The position numbers and the translations under genes are program-made. A DNA stretch of 64,000 nucleotides from NCBI RefSeq assembly GCF_000702205.1, contig NZ_KL370871.1:124001-188000 (forward strand). Reading direction: 5' to 3'. This stretch comes from Lachnospira multipara LB2003 (GTDB taxonomy: Bacteria; Bacillota; Clostridia; Lachnospirales; Lachnospiraceae). Under the pieces are notes generated by a model. The model had not been told where the DNA came from. It worked only from the letters and a program-made list of their open reading frames with translations, and ran no database searches. How positions within the stretch are numbered: position 1 is the first letter of the stretch; every line of letters starts with the position of its first letter. Below are positions 51,028-61,207 of the stretch, one piece after another.

Positions 51028-51759
51028 TTAAATAGCATTTTCTGCTATTCTTTTAATCTGGTTAACTGAAACCTCATATGCTACTCGTATTTCTGTTTTA
51101 TTCTCATCAATCTTCTTAGTATATTCTCTTGATTGAACTCTTCCTACGATCTGTATGTTAGTTCCTACCTTAATGTCAGATGCAAATTTAGCATTTCTAC
51201 CCCATGTAATACATGGAATATAATCAGACTTGCCATATTGTCTGTTAACTGCTACTAATAAATCTGCAATTTCTCTACCAAGAGGTGTTTTTCTATAAAC
51301 AGGTGCCTTGCAAATAAAACCATCCAAGAAAATCTGATTTGATGGGGCTTTTTTCTTAATTACTTCTCCTTCAGCACTATCCTCTGTAGTAGCTTCTCTT
51401 TTCTCTGCTGCGTATAAATCGAATACTTCATTTAATTCTTCATTAGTTTCTGCATCTTCTGCGAATTTAATGTCTTTTACGAAAACAGAGAGTAGAAGCT
51501 TTCTATTTGATTCATCATGTCTATTATATGATCTAAACTGACCTATAATAACAACATCTCTACCCTTAGAATCAGCATGTACGTCAAAAAGTCTGTCAGA
51601 AACAATAATAGGAATAATATCTTCCATATCGCTTAATCTTGGGACAGCTATATTACATATATAGAAACCCTCACCAAAACTTTCATGACTAAACTGAAAA
51701 TCTGAGACTATTTTTCCTGCGATTCGTACTTTGTTGTTTTCTGTTAATCTCTCTAACAT
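51028..51759 (-). CDS. SSB-like protein with two OB folds
   Basis: About 243 residues. Two single-stranded-DNA-binding-type OB domains are joined by an acidic linker (LYAAEKREATTEDSAEGEVI). The first contains KVRIAGKIVSDFQFSHESFG, the second NQIFLDGFICKAPVYRKTPL and PCITWGRNAKFASDIKVGTN, the latter clearly SSB-like. It lacks the acidic C-terminal tip of true SSB, so it is probably an accessory protein. ATG 51759 (MLERLTEN) follows AAGGAAGGAG. Two inverted repeats lie upstream. Confidence 0.75.
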   Translation of the reverse strand: MLERLTENNKVRIAGKIVSDFQFSHESFGEGFYICNIAVPRLSDMEDIIPIIVSDRLFDVHADSKGRDVVIIGQFRSYNRHDESNRKLLLSVFVKDIKFAEDAETNEELNEVFDLYAAEKREATTEDSAEGEVIKKKAPSNQIFLDGFICKAPVYRKTPLGREIADLLVAVNRQYGKSDYIPCITWGRNAKFASDIKVGTNIQIVGRVQSREYTKKIDENKTEIRVAYEVSVNQIKRIAENAI

Positions 51760-51794
51760 TAAATGTTTTCTCCTTCCTTTATCCCTAAACATCT

Positions 51795-51897
51795 AGTTCT
51801 ATACTTAGACACATATCATATAGAACTAACACATGTCAGTTTATAAAAAATATGTGACCATATTATGTTTACATAGCCCGGTTCTAACTATGTAAAC
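51795..51897. promoter_or_regulatory. Two perfect inverted repeats upstream of the SSB-like gene
   Basis: AGTTCTATA (51795-51803) with TATAGAACT (51819-51827), and GTTTACATAG (51867-51876) with CTATGTAAAC (51888-51897). Each is perfect with a 15- or 11-base gap. They look like operator sites; the protein is unknown. The rest of 51793-52131 holds no gene. Confidence 0.45.
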
Positions 51898-52021
51898 TTT
51901 TTGTAAACTAACATGCACTTATAAAATATAACACGATTTTTTTTCAGTGTATACAGGATTTTTTCGCCAAAAATACTTTTTTTGTATCAATTAAGATACA
52001 ATATTTTCTATTTTTAGACTA

Positions 52022-52049
52022 TTGTAATTTGAAAATATTATGATAGAAT
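52022..52049 (+). promoter_or_regulatory. Probable promoter of typA
   Basis: TTGTAA (52022-52027), 16 bases, TAGAAT (52044-52049), about 80 bases before the start codon. Confidence 0.5.
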
Positions 52050-52131
52050 AAAAAAGTTGCAATTACGACAGGCGAAAAGCCTAATAAGCTAATTAGTTTT
52101 AGCTATTATCATATAAAGAAAGGACTTAAAC

Positions 52132-53961
52132 ATGAGGACAAAACGTGAAGATATTCGTAATATCGCTATTATCGCCCATGTAGATCATGGTAAAACTACT
52201 CTTGTAGATGAACTTCTTAAGCAAAGTGGTACTTTCCGTGCAAATCAGGAAGTTGCTGAACGTGTAATGGATTCTAACGATATTGAACGTGAAAGAGGAA
52301 TCACAATTCTTTCTAAAAATACAGCTATTACATATAAGGACACTAAAATTAACATTATAGATACTCCAGGCCATGCTGACTTCGGTGGTGAAGTTGAACG
52401 TGTATTAAAGATGGTTGATGGTGTAGTTTTAGTCGTTGATGCATTCGAAGGTGTTATGCCTCAGACTAAATTCGTATTACAAAAGGCTCTTGACCTTGAT
52501 TTATCAATTATTGTATGTATTAACAAGATTGATAGACCAGAAGCTAGACCTACAGAAGTTATCGATGAAATCTTAGAATTATTCATCGATCTTGATGCTA
52601 ATGAAGATCAGCTTGATTGCCCATTTATCTTCGCATCTGCTAAGTCAGGCTATGCTATGGCTGATTTAAATGATGAGAAGAAGGATATGGAACCATTATT
52701 CCAGTGTATCGTTGATAACATTCCAGCTCCAGAAGGAGATCCAGAAGCTGATACACAGATGCTTATTTCAACAATCGATTACAACGAATTCGTTGGTAGA
52801 ATCGGTGTTGGTAAGATTGACAATGGTTCAATTAAGGTTAACCAGGAAGTTATGATTGTTAACCACCATGACCCTTCTGTTCATAAGAGAGTTAGAGTTA
52901 CAAAGCTTTATACTTTCCAGGGTCTTAATAAGGTTGAAGTTAATGAAGCTACAATGGGTGATATCGTTGCTGTTTCAGGTATTGCAGATATTCATATCGG
53001 TGATACATTATGTTCAGTTGAGAACCCTGTAGCTATTCCATTCCAGAAGATTTCTGAGCCTACACTTTCTATGGATTTCATGGTAAATGACTCACCACTT
53101 GCTGGTAAGGAAGGTAAATTTGTTACATCTAGACATTTAAGAGATAGATTATTTAGAGAACTTAACACTGACGTTTCTTTAAGAGTTGAGGAAAACCCAG
53201 GTTCTGAGAACTCATTTAAGGTATCTGGTAGAGGTGAATTACATCTTTCAGTTCTTATTGAGAATATGCGTCGTGAAGGCTATGAATTTGCTGTAAGTAA
53301 AGCTGAAGTTTTATATAAGACTGATGAACGTGGCAAAAAGCTTGAACCAATGGAATTATGCTATATTGACGTTCCAGATGAATTCTCTGGTTCTGTTATC
53401 CAGAAGTTAAGCCAGAGAAAGGGTGAACTTCTTGGTATGACACCTATTAATGGTGGTTATACAAGATTACAGTTCAATATCCCTGCAAGAGGTCTTATTG
53501 GATATAGAGGCGAATTCATGACTGATACTAAGGGTAATGGTATTATTAACTCTTCATTTGAAGGTTATGAAGAATATAAGGGAGATATCTCTTACAGAAA
53601 GACTGGATCACTTATCGCTTATGAAGATGGTGAAACAGTTACATATGGTTTATTTAACGCTCAGGACCGTGGTACTTTATTCGTTGGCCCTGGTGAGAAG
53701 GTTTATGCTGGTATGATTATCGGTGAGAACCCTCGTACAGAAGATATTGAAGTTAACGTTTGTAAGACAAAGCATCTTACAAATACACGTTCTTCAAGCG
53801 CTGATGAAGCACTTAGACTTGTACCACCTAAGATTCTTAGCTTAGAGCAGGCACTTGATTATATTGACACAGATGAATTACTTGAGGTAACACCAAGTCA
53901 TTTAAGAATACGTAAGAAGATTCTTGACTCTACAGCAAGATATAGAGCTAACAAGAAGTAA
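52132..53961 (+). CDS. typA: Ribosome-associated GTPase TypA/BipA
   Basis: 609 residues. GTPase motifs [26 protein letters not shown] and NKIDRPEA lie in the first 160 residues, then EF-Tu domain 2-like, EF-G III/V-like and the TypA-specific C-terminal domain. It acts at the ribosome in assembly and stress or cold adaptation. AAAGGAC stands before the ATG. Codon use is that of a highly expressed gene. Confidence 0.97.
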   Translation: MRTKREDIRNIAIIAHVDHGKTTLVDELLKQSGTFRANQEVAERVMDSNDIERERGITILSKNTAITYKDTKINIIDTPGHADFGGEVERVLKMVDGVVLVVDAFEGVMPQTKFVLQKALDLDLSIIVCINKIDRPEARPTEVIDEILELFIDLDANEDQLDCPFIFASAKSGYAMADLNDEKKDMEPLFQCIVDNIPAPEGDPEADTQMLISTIDYNEFVGRIGVGKIDNGSIKVNQEVMIVNHHDPSVHKRVRVTKLYTFQGLNKVEVNEATMGDIVAVSGIADIHIGDTLCSVENPVAIPFQKISEPTLSMDFMVNDSPLAGKEGKFVTSRHLRDRLFRELNTDVSLRVEENPGSENSFKVSGRGELHLSVLIENMRREGYEFAVSKAEVLYKTDERGKKLEPMELCYIDVPDEFSGSVIQKLSQRKGELLGMTPINGGYTRLQFNIPARGLIGYRGEFMTDTKGNGIINSSFEGYEEYKGDISYRKTGSLIAYEDGETVTYGLFNAQDRGTLFVGPGEKVYAGMIIGENPRTEDIEVNVCKTKHLTNTRSSSADEALRLVPPKILSLEQALDYIDTDELLEVTPSHLRIRKKILDSTARYRANKK

Positions 53962-54036
53962 TTAATTCCTTTTTATTAATTACCGTCTTTTGTTTAACCC
54001 TAATACTAAATTAGGATTTATCAAATTTTAATAATT

Positions 54037-54132
54037 ATACCAGGTAGGTTTATCCTATCTGGTATGATAATATATTCTTTGGCATATCCCCATTTGCCAA
54101 TTACTTTAGATTCCCCTATTAATTCTAAAGTA
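54037..54132 (+). repeat. Three hairpins downstream of typA
   Basis: ATACCAGGTAGG with CCTATCTGGTAT (54037-54065), TTTGGCA with TGCCAA (about 54078-54100) and TACTTTAGA with TCTAAAGTA (54102-54132). No strong T tract follows any of them. They may slow decay or end the typA transcript. The rest of 53962-54277 shows no gene. Confidence 0.4.
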
Positions 54133-54277
54133 TATTTTTTATTAGTTTAAAAACTTACACTTTTAAACTGCACAATTATGTAGTATATTTTTAAGGTACT
54201 GCATTTATGCTAATGTTTTGTAATTATCAGAAACATTGCATCACGTTTTATTTATTATTAATTTGGAGGTCACAATC

Positions 54278-54589
54278 ATGGAAAACGATTTAGGTGCAAA
54301 GGTAAAAAAATTAAGAATTTCCCACGGTTTAACACAGGAAGATGTTGCTAACGCTTTAGATGTTACACCTGGATATATCAGTAACGTAGAAAATGGACGT
54401 AATCTTATGACATTAAGAATGCTTTCATACTATGCTGAACTTACAGGAGTTTCTCTTGATTATTTAGCAGGTTCTGTAGATAAGGAATATCAGAAGACTG
54501 CACTTGATAACGAAATCATGCAGTTAGTTCAGAAGCTTGATACAGAGAAGAAGGAAAAGCTTATCTCTACATTAAGAATCTGGGCTTAA
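54278..54589 (+). CDS. SinR-like XRE regulator
   Basis: 103 residues from ATG 54278 (GGAGG upstream). A textbook helix-turn-helix (HGLTQEDVANALDVTPGYIS) is followed by LDYLAGSVDKEY and a C-terminal helix (EIMQLVQKLDTEKKEKLIST), the layout of SinR/SlrR and immunity-type regulators. Targets unknown; monocistronic with a strong terminator. Confidence 0.88.
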   Translation: MENDLGAKVKKLRISHGLTQEDVANALDVTPGYISNVENGRNLMTLRMLSYYAELTGVSLDYLAGSVDKEYQKTALDNEIMQLVQKLDTEKKEKLISTLRIWA

Positions 54590-54618
54590 TTGAATTTCTT
54601 GTAAATTTTACATATAAC

Positions 54619-54668
54619 AAAAGCTTACAAATATCACTCCCCCAAGTGATGCTTGTAAGCTTTTTTAT
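54619..54668. terminator. Bidirectional terminator
   Basis: AAAAGCTTACAA (54619-54630) pairs with TTGTAAGCTTTT (54653-54664); an inner stem ATCACT/AGTGAT extends it. T runs on both sides, between convergent genes. Confidence 0.85.
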
Positions 54669-54724
54669 TTTAGTTTTATTTATCTTTATCTTAAAGTCTT
54701 TTATTATCTTAATTTTGTATTATC

Positions 54725-56518
54725 TTAGCTTTGAATTGACTTCATCTTATAGAACTCTCCCTTAAGGGCCATAAGCTCGTCAAAGCTGCCATATTCTATA
54801 CATTTACCACCTGCAATAACCGCAATTTTATCAGCCTCTCTAATAGTGGATAATCTGTGGGCTACAATAAATGTAGTTCTATTCTTAGTCATATTATTAA
54901 TAGCAGACTGTATTAATTTTTCAGAAATACTATCAAGGGCAGATGTTGCCTCATCAAAAACTATAACCTTAGGATCTCTAATTAAGGCTCTTGCGATGGA
55001 AATTCTCTGTCTTTGACCACCTGATAATTTACCACCATGTTCACCAACCATAGTATTAATACCATCTGGCAACCTATTTATAAGTTCACGCAAATTAGCT
55101 GCATCAATAACCTTATTAAGAGTTTCATCATCCACATCTTCCATACCATATACAATATTATCTCTTATTGTGCCAGAGAATATAATAGATGTCTGCGGTA
55201 CAACAGCTATATGCTTCCTATAGCTTCTTAAATCTATGTCCTTAAGATTATGTCCATCAACACTTACAAGTCCTTCTGTGGCAAAATTAAAGCCTATAAC
55301 AAGGTTTAGAATAGTTGACTTACCAGCACCTGATTCACCTACTAAGGCTATAGTCTCACCCTTTTTAACATGGAGATTAAGTCCCTTTAATACGTGACTA
55401 TCTGAATTGTTATAGCCAAATTTAACATCCTTAAAGTCAAACTCTCCATCTAATTTTTCAAGTTCTTCCTTACCTTCGTTGTTCTCTATATCTTCCTCAA
55501 GCAAAACCTCTCCAATGGAATTTACAGATTCAATACCCTTAGCAATTGTTGGTACAAGGGCCATTAAAGATGAAACCTGATTAACAATTGTGGCAAAGTA
55601 ACTTTGATAAAGAGTTATATCACCTGGAAGAACAGTTCCCTTAATTGCAAGAAATCCTGTAAATGCAAGACAAACCACCTGGAATATCTGAAAAATTGCC
55701 CATCCAACTGAACCAAATAATGATTGTATAATGTCAAGTTTGTAGCCTTTTTCTGCTACGCTAAATAGCTGACCACTTATTTTTTCCACTTCCTCTTCCT
55801 CAAGGGCATGAGCTCTAGTAACTGGAATAAGTTCAACCATTTCCATAACCCTAGCAGATGTTTCTTCCATCTCTTTTCTAAACTCGTTGTTACGCTTTTT
55901 CATAATATTTCTAAAAAATACCATTGTAGCCGCTGCAATAGGAGTTGTTATCAAAAAGAAACTAAAGACTAACATACTTTTTTGAACTGTAACAACCAAA
56001 GCAATTGTAATATTTAAGGCTATATTTAGGATGCTTAAAAACATCTGAGTAGACAAAGTTTCAACAGCTTCCACATCACGCATTATCTTGGACTGTAATC
56101 GACCAGCCATGGTTTCTTTATGATAAGAAATGGAGAGTTGCTGAAGCTTTCTAACCAATGCCTTTCTTAAGCCTGTTTCACAATATCTTGTAGCCAAAGA
56201 CTTATACCTTGTGTACAAATAATTCATTGGAACATTAAGAATTATAAGCCCAATCATTATAAAAGCCTGAAAAAGGATCTTCTCATGTAAATTAGATGCA
56301 CCTATTGTTACATAGTTAATGATGTTTGCAGTAACAATTGGCAAAACCCATACTGGAGCATGTTTTATAAAGAAAAATATAACAGCCAATATAAATTTAT
56401 TATAATTGCCCTTGTATAATCTAAAGAGAATTACTAAAGGATGGCCCTTATGTCTTCTATATGTCTCTATAAACCAATTTTCAACATCAATACCTTTAGG
56501 TGGTTTTAAATTCATCAT
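54725..56518 (-). CDS. ABC exporter (half-transporter, MsbA-like)
   Basis: 597 residues. Six membrane helices (about residues 35-320) precede an ABC ATPase with Walker A GESGAGKST, signature LSGGQRQRISIARA, Walker B VIVFDEATSAL and the H-loop in IVAHRLST. It should work as a homodimer or with a partner not seen here. Substrate unknown; it lies at the end of the pectin locus but with a gap of about 80 bases from the GH28 gene. Confidence 0.9.
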   Translation of the reverse strand: MMNLKPPKGIDVENWFIETYRRHKGHPLVILFRLYKGNYNKFILAVIFFFIKHAPVWVLPIVTANIINYVTIGASNLHEKILFQAFIMIGLIILNVPMNYLYTRYKSLATRYCETGLRKALVRKLQQLSISYHKETMAGRLQSKIMRDVEAVETLSTQMFLSILNIALNITIALVVTVQKSMLVFSFFLITTPIAAATMVFFRNIMKKRNNEFRKEMEETSARVMEMVELIPVTRAHALEEEEVEKISGQLFSVAEKGYKLDIIQSLFGSVGWAIFQIFQVVCLAFTGFLAIKGTVLPGDITLYQSYFATIVNQVSSLMALVPTIAKGIESVNSIGEVLLEEDIENNEGKEELEKLDGEFDFKDVKFGYNNSDSHVLKGLNLHVKKGETIALVGESGAGKSTILNLVIGFNFATEGLVSVDGHNLKDIDLRSYRKHIAVVPQTSIIFSGTIRDNIVYGMEDVDDETLNKVIDAANLRELINRLPDGINTMVGEHGGKLSGGQRQRISIARALIRDPKVIVFDEATSALDSISEKLIQSAINNMTKNRTTFIVAHRLSTIREADKIAVIAGGKCIEYGSFDELMALKGEFYKMKSIQS

Positions 56519-56595
56519 AATTCCCCCAAATAAAATAAAATCTTAGTTTAAAAGCCTTGATGATAAATCACCAAGGTCCTTTATTTATTGATAAA

Positions 56596-58152
56596 TTAAT
56601 CACGTACTATATTATCTACATTTGTGGCAATAATTGCCTCACCTTCATTGCCAACTATGTTTACATTTTTAAGAATAAGATCCTTAATATTACTTACAAC
56701 TAAGCCTTGCTTACTAGCTTCATCACAACCAAGCATCATAGCAGCAACGCCTGATTTAGCATCTTTAGCATAGTTAAAATCAATATTTTCAAATCTAAGT
56801 TCTTCAATCTTCATCTCTGGTAAACCACAGATATAAGCACCTGCAACATGGCAATTAGTAGCTTTAATATCCTTAAACTTTAACTTCTTAATAGATGGTG
56901 TTCTATCATCAACAGGAAGTGGCTTCTTAGTTCCAACATATTCTGTCTTTCCATCTGGATCACAGAAATAGAAGCTATTTACAACAAATGGTGTCATAAC
57001 ATTATCCATATCGATGTTCTCAAAGGAAATATCATCAAGAACTGATAGCTTACCTCTACCACGTCTAGTCTTTACTCGAAGACCTCTATCAGTATTCATA
57101 AATAAGCAATCCTTAATATGGACATCCTTTACACCTGCAGCAATTTCTGAACCTACTGTAACAGCACCATGTCCATCTCTCATGCAACACTGTCTTACAA
57201 TCATATTGCTTGTTGGTGTCTTAAGGCTTTCAGCCATATAAATTTTTCCTGATTTAATAGCAATACAGTCATCACCTACAGAAATATATGTACCAAGAAC
57301 TAATACATCTTCACAGCTTTCAGGGTCAAGACCATCTGTATTATGTGAATTTGCTGGGTTTTTAATCTTAACATCAATAAACTTTAAATGCTTACTAAAA
57401 TATGGATGAATTGTCCAAGATGGTGAATTCTGAACTGTTATACCATGCATCATTACATTACTACAGTGGTTAATGAAGAAAAGTCTTGGTCTCCATGCAA
57501 TGTTACGAATCTTACAGTTATTCCACCAGTTTTCAAAGCTTGTATTACCTTCAATAGTACCTTCACCAGTAATAACAACATTTGATACGTTAATACCACA
57601 GACAATAGCTGAGAATGTATCAAGTGGGTTACCTTCCCATGAGCCAAGGTTATACATCTTCTCTTCGTCATAACTTTCAATCATACCAGGTAAAATAGGG
57701 AATTTCTCTCTATCTGTGAAAGCTGAAAGAACGGCTCCCTTAGCAAGTTCTAAAGTTAAATTATCCTTTAAGAAAATACTAGAAATCTTATAAACACCCT
57801 CTGGTACTAATACTCTTGAGTCCTTAGGACAAGCCATAATAGCACACTGAATAGCATTAGTGTCATCATGCACACCATCGCCATAAGCTCCAAACTCTCT
57901 AACATTTAATGTGACAAATTCGTAGTTTGTAGTAAATGAAATATCGTTAAAAGACTGTCCTTCGTACTCAACCTTAACTTCATAGTAAGTATCCGGCTTT
58001 AAGTCATAAATTGTTGTTATAACCTGATTTGATGTCTGATAAAATGCACCATTAACATAAATCTTAAACTCTTTATTTGTATAATATTTTCCGCCATCAC
58101 AAACTTCCACAACGGCAGATCTAGCTGTATTAGTAACTAACTTTAACTCCAT
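56596..58152 (-). CDS. Glycoside hydrolase family 28 polygalacturonase
   Basis: 518 residues. A fibronectin III-like N-terminus (1-75) is followed by a pectate-lyase-type beta helix. GH28 catalytic motifs are all present: NTDG (HNTDGLDPESC), GDDC (ISVGDDCIAIKSG), GHG (MRDGHGAVTVGSE) and RxK (LRVKTRRGRG). It hydrolyses alpha-1,4 bonds of polygalacturonate, probably exo-acting on oligomers because no signal peptide is visible. Its ATG overlaps the end of the upstream gene by ten bases. Confidence 0.95.
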   Translation of the reverse strand: MELKLVTNTARSAVVEVCDGGKYYTNKEFKIYVNGAFYQTSNQVITTIYDLKPDTYYEVKVEYEGQSFNDISFTTNYEFVTLNVREFGAYGDGVHDDTNAIQCAIMACPKDSRVLVPEGVYKISSIFLKDNLTLELAKGAVLSAFTDREKFPILPGMIESYDEEKMYNLGSWEGNPLDTFSAIVCGINVSNVVITGEGTIEGNTSFENWWNNCKIRNIAWRPRLFFINHCSNVMMHGITVQNSPSWTIHPYFSKHLKFIDVKIKNPANSHNTDGLDPESCEDVLVLGTYISVGDDCIAIKSGKIYMAESLKTPTSNMIVRQCCMRDGHGAVTVGSEIAAGVKDVHIKDCLFMNTDRGLRVKTRRGRGKLSVLDDISFENIDMDNVMTPFVVNSFYFCDPDGKTEYVGTKKPLPVDDRTPSIKKLKFKDIKATNCHVAGAYICGLPEMKIEELRFENIDFNYAKDAKSGVAAMMLGCDEASKQGLVVSNIKDLILKNVNIVGNEGEAIIATNVDNIVRD

Positions 58153-59066
58153 AATACGCCTCCTTTTTCTCGACCATAATCCTGATATTCTCTATTCTTA
58201 ACGCTTTCAGATGCTGCTAAAATAAATGCAGCTACTGTGTAAGCATCACTAATAGATTCCTTATCCTCTAAGATCTGATCAAAAAGAGTAGTTGCTTCAC
58301 ATTCATATTTTTCTGTATGTAAAAGATTCATTCTACATCCCTTAAAAATCGCATAAACAAGCATTAAATCAAGCTCTTTATTGCTTCCAAGTGTATATTT
58401 AGCAGAAGATAAAATAGCCTTAATTGTCTCTTTAAAAATCGCTCTAATTCTAGCCCAAATCTCATATAAAGCCTGGTCCATAACTTCAAGCATATCCACA
58501 AGACCAGCAGCTAGATAAACTAAAGGCTTAAGTGAAGCTTCCTTACCATTTTTTAATTCAAGGATTGTGTCTTCAAAAAGGTCGTTATATATTGCATTAA
58601 CCTGAGCAATAATATCGTTATATTGCTCTTTTCCACCATTTTTTGTCTCATAATTCATATAGAATGAAAGTACATTAAAAGCTATGCAAAGGCACTTATT
58701 ATTACTTGTAGTTAAGAAATATCCTTCCTTTGATCTTTCTGCTTTCTTTAAAGACTTTGCAATATTACAAGCAATCTCTTCACTTGCTTTATCATCACAT
58801 AATTTACTAAGCATATAAAAAGCATTGCCAGATAAAAATTTCTCATTTACTGCAATATTCTCATCTACTATAGCTTTTTCAGACTTTATATCACAAAGGC
58901 AATCCTTTAAAATCTTAATAAATTCTCCTTCTAAATCCTTAGCTGCAAAAGCATATGCGTTAGCTAATTTAGCTTTTTTTTCTAAATCAAGGCTCTTAAA
59001 ATCAACCTTTTTGCTAATTGTGTAAGCAGCTTCATAAATATCTGCCTGATTATAACAATTTGCCAT
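58143..59066 (-). CDS. Helical protein of the pectin operon, function unresolved
   Basis: 307 residues, almost all helix. PLVYLAAGLVDMLEVMDQAL and the end SDAYTVAAFILAASESVKNR recall the alpha/alpha-barrel of GH105/GH88 unsaturated uronyl hydrolases, but I cannot find their catalytic aspartates with certainty and the chain is shorter than the usual 350 or more. Its place between GH43 and GH28 genes supports a role in pectin oligomer breakdown. Cytosolic. Translation is coupled to the GH28 gene. Confidence 0.6.
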   Translation of the reverse strand: MANCYNQADIYEAAYTISKKVDFKSLDLEKKAKLANAYAFAAKDLEGEFIKILKDCLCDIKSEKAIVDENIAVNEKFLSGNAFYMLSKLCDDKASEEIACNIAKSLKKAERSKEGYFLTTSNNKCLCIAFNVLSFYMNYETKNGGKEQYNDIIAQVNAIYNDLFEDTILELKNGKEASLKPLVYLAAGLVDMLEVMDQALYEIWARIRAIFKETIKAILSSAKYTLGSNKELDLMLVYAIFKGCRMNLLHTEKYECEATTLFDQILEDKESISDAYTVAAFILAASESVKNREYQDYGREKGGVLWS

Positions 59067-59086
59067 TACTTCCTCCTTAAATCCAT

Positions 59087-61030
59087 CTATTCTGGTTTAT
59101 AGTTAAAATAATCAAATTCTCCGTAATATCTATTATCCTGACCAAATTCATCTTTTTCTTCACCTGCATAGGCATACAAACCAAGCATAGCGCCTGTAAA
59201 TCTCTTACCCTTTTTAATGCCTTCATCGCACAAATAATAGACATTATCTAAGTGAAGATATTTTTCGTATTCCTCTCCATCATAGCTATAATAAAAAGTC
59301 CTCTTTAAGTATGCCGTATCAATTTTTAAATATAAAAATTGCTTAGTCATATCAAGATTTACATCAGGGTATGAAATATAGTCATCTCCAATTCTTTCCT
59401 CGACTTTTAAAACCATTCTGGCTTTCTTTTCCTCAGTCTTATAGATACCGAATTTAAGATACGTATTCTCATCATAATAACAAGTCATACCCATATTCTG
59501 ACCGGCAAGCAAGTCATGAAGTCTAAGACAGGTACTAGCACTAAATCTAAAGGCTGTCTGTCTTCTAAGTAAAATATTTTTAGCCTTCATGGAATTTAAG
59601 TCATATAAACTACCCTTAATTCTACAAAATGAATTAGTAAGTTCTATACCATCCATCTCAGGAACCCTAGGAAATAACCATTCTGTACTAAGGTAAGACT
59701 CATTAAAGTCATCATTATATTCTTCTTCCCAGATTGTTTCTGGTAAATTTGGCTTTTTTTGAAGTGTTGATGGACCATCTAAATTATTTACAATTGGCCA
59801 ACCATCAGCAGTCCAACTAATAGGGTCAAGAGCTGTTTCTCTACCAAGTAAACTATATCCATCTCCTATTTTTCTGCCACATAAATAAACCATGTACCAA
59901 TCACCATTCTGTGTCTGTACTGGCTTACCATGGCCACAACGCTGTATAATAGCTGATTCATTAGTCTGTCTCATAATTGGATTATATGGACATGGCGTAT
60001 ATAATCCAAATAATTCCTTACTTCTTGAAACAGTTATTCTATGTCCAGGACCTGTTCCGCCCTCAGCCTCAAATAGGTAATAATATCCATCCTTTTTTAA
60101 AAGGTGTGGTCCTTCTGGTGCTCTTTTGTTGTCTCCATAATAAAGAAGACTTGCCTTAGAAATCTGCTTTGTAGCATCTTCGTTAAGTTCAAAAATTCTA
60201 GCGCCCCTATTAAGTAGCATATATCTTTTTCCGTCATCATCATTAAAAATAGATGGATCAATTCCATCTTCATCAATAATAGCAGGCTTACTATATGGGC
60301 CTTCCGGCTTAGTAGAACTAACAACAATCTGTTTTCTATAAACTGTTCCATCATCATTTAATCTATAAGTAGCTGTAATATAAAACTTACCCTTATAGTA
60401 AGAAATATCAGGGGCCCAGTATCCTCTACCACCCTCTAGTTCGTCTACTTTAGCCCACTCAGGATTAGTTATGGCATAACCTATAACCTTCCAATGAACT
60501 AAATCTGTTGAATGAGAAATTGGAATACATGGATAATAAATAAATGATGAATTAACCATATAATAGTCATTATCCACCCTAACAATTGATGGATCAGGGA
60601 AAAATCCTGTTCTAATAGGGTTTTTATACATATCAGTAAACTTACAGCCCACCACTTCTTCAAAATACTCTAATAGTTCTATGTATTTATTATCATATGC
60701 AATTTCATAGGGAGTAATTAAATTATTATCCCCTTCCACAATAGATAAACCAACACGTTCAACTAAGTACTTACAAGTAGGCACATTTCCTGACATAGCA
60801 GCATAATGAAGCATGCCCCTATGATTACTGTCATAAATATTCATACTAGCTCTAGAATATTCAACCACGTATTTAACAAGGTCTAAATTACCTGTTTTTG
60901 CAGCCAAAAAAGGCATCATTATACCATCTTTATTAACACTATCTATTAAATTTGGTTCATTTTCTAAGATTTGCTTAACTGCACTTAGATTTTCTAGATA
61001 TATTGCATCTTCTAAACTTAAATTAACCAT
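59087..61030 (-). CDS. Ankyrin-repeat GH43 fusion protein
   Basis: 647 residues. About 140 N-terminal residues form ankyrin repeats (GIMMPFLAAKTGNLDLVKYV, SNHRGMLHYAAMSGNVPTCK, LITPYEIAYDNKYIELLEYF). From about 150 a GH43 propeller follows, with the catalytic Asp in FFPDPSIVRVDNDYY, the modulating Asp in GIDPSIFNDDDGK and the acid Glu in APEGPHLLK, then a C-terminal beta-sandwich. No signal peptide. The ankyrin part probably holds a partner protein in the cytoplasm. Likely substrate: arabinose- or xylose-containing pectin oligomers. Confidence 0.9.
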   Translation of the reverse strand: MVNLSLEDAIYLENLSAVKQILENEPNLIDSVNKDGIMMPFLAAKTGNLDLVKYVVEYSRASMNIYDSNHRGMLHYAAMSGNVPTCKYLVERVGLSIVEGDNNLITPYEIAYDNKYIELLEYFEEVVGCKFTDMYKNPIRTGFFPDPSIVRVDNDYYMVNSSFIYYPCIPISHSTDLVHWKVIGYAITNPEWAKVDELEGGRGYWAPDISYYKGKFYITATYRLNDDGTVYRKQIVVSSTKPEGPYSKPAIIDEDGIDPSIFNDDDGKRYMLLNRGARIFELNEDATKQISKASLLYYGDNKRAPEGPHLLKKDGYYYLFEAEGGTGPGHRITVSRSKELFGLYTPCPYNPIMRQTNESAIIQRCGHGKPVQTQNGDWYMVYLCGRKIGDGYSLLGRETALDPISWTADGWPIVNNLDGPSTLQKKPNLPETIWEEEYNDDFNESYLSTEWLFPRVPEMDGIELTNSFCRIKGSLYDLNSMKAKNILLRRQTAFRFSASTCLRLHDLLAGQNMGMTCYYDENTYLKFGIYKTEEKKARMVLKVEERIGDDYISYPDVNLDMTKQFLYLKIDTAYLKRTFYYSYDGEEYEKYLHLDNVYYLCDEGIKKGKRFTGAMLGLYAYAGEEKDEFGQDNRYYGEFDYFNYKPE

Positions 61031-61155
61031 TGGCCACCCCTTATGTGATAAAATCTTTTAACATTGTATCATAAAAAACTAAATAACAACTACTAAAAAA
61101 GATTCATTTTACCCGTAAAATACAGCTATGTTGCTTAAGTTAGGACTATATAGGT

Positions 61156-61185
61156 AAAAAAAGGCCGCTACCTTTAGTAGCGACC
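61156..61185 (-). terminator. Terminator after the sugar permease genes
   Basis: GGTCGCTAC (177-185 side) pairs with GTAGCGGCC (163-171 side) and is followed leftward by seven T. It separates transporter and hydrolase transcripts, at least in part. Confidence 0.8.
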
Positions 61186-61207
61186 CTAAAATTTTTCTTA
61201 TAAAAAA

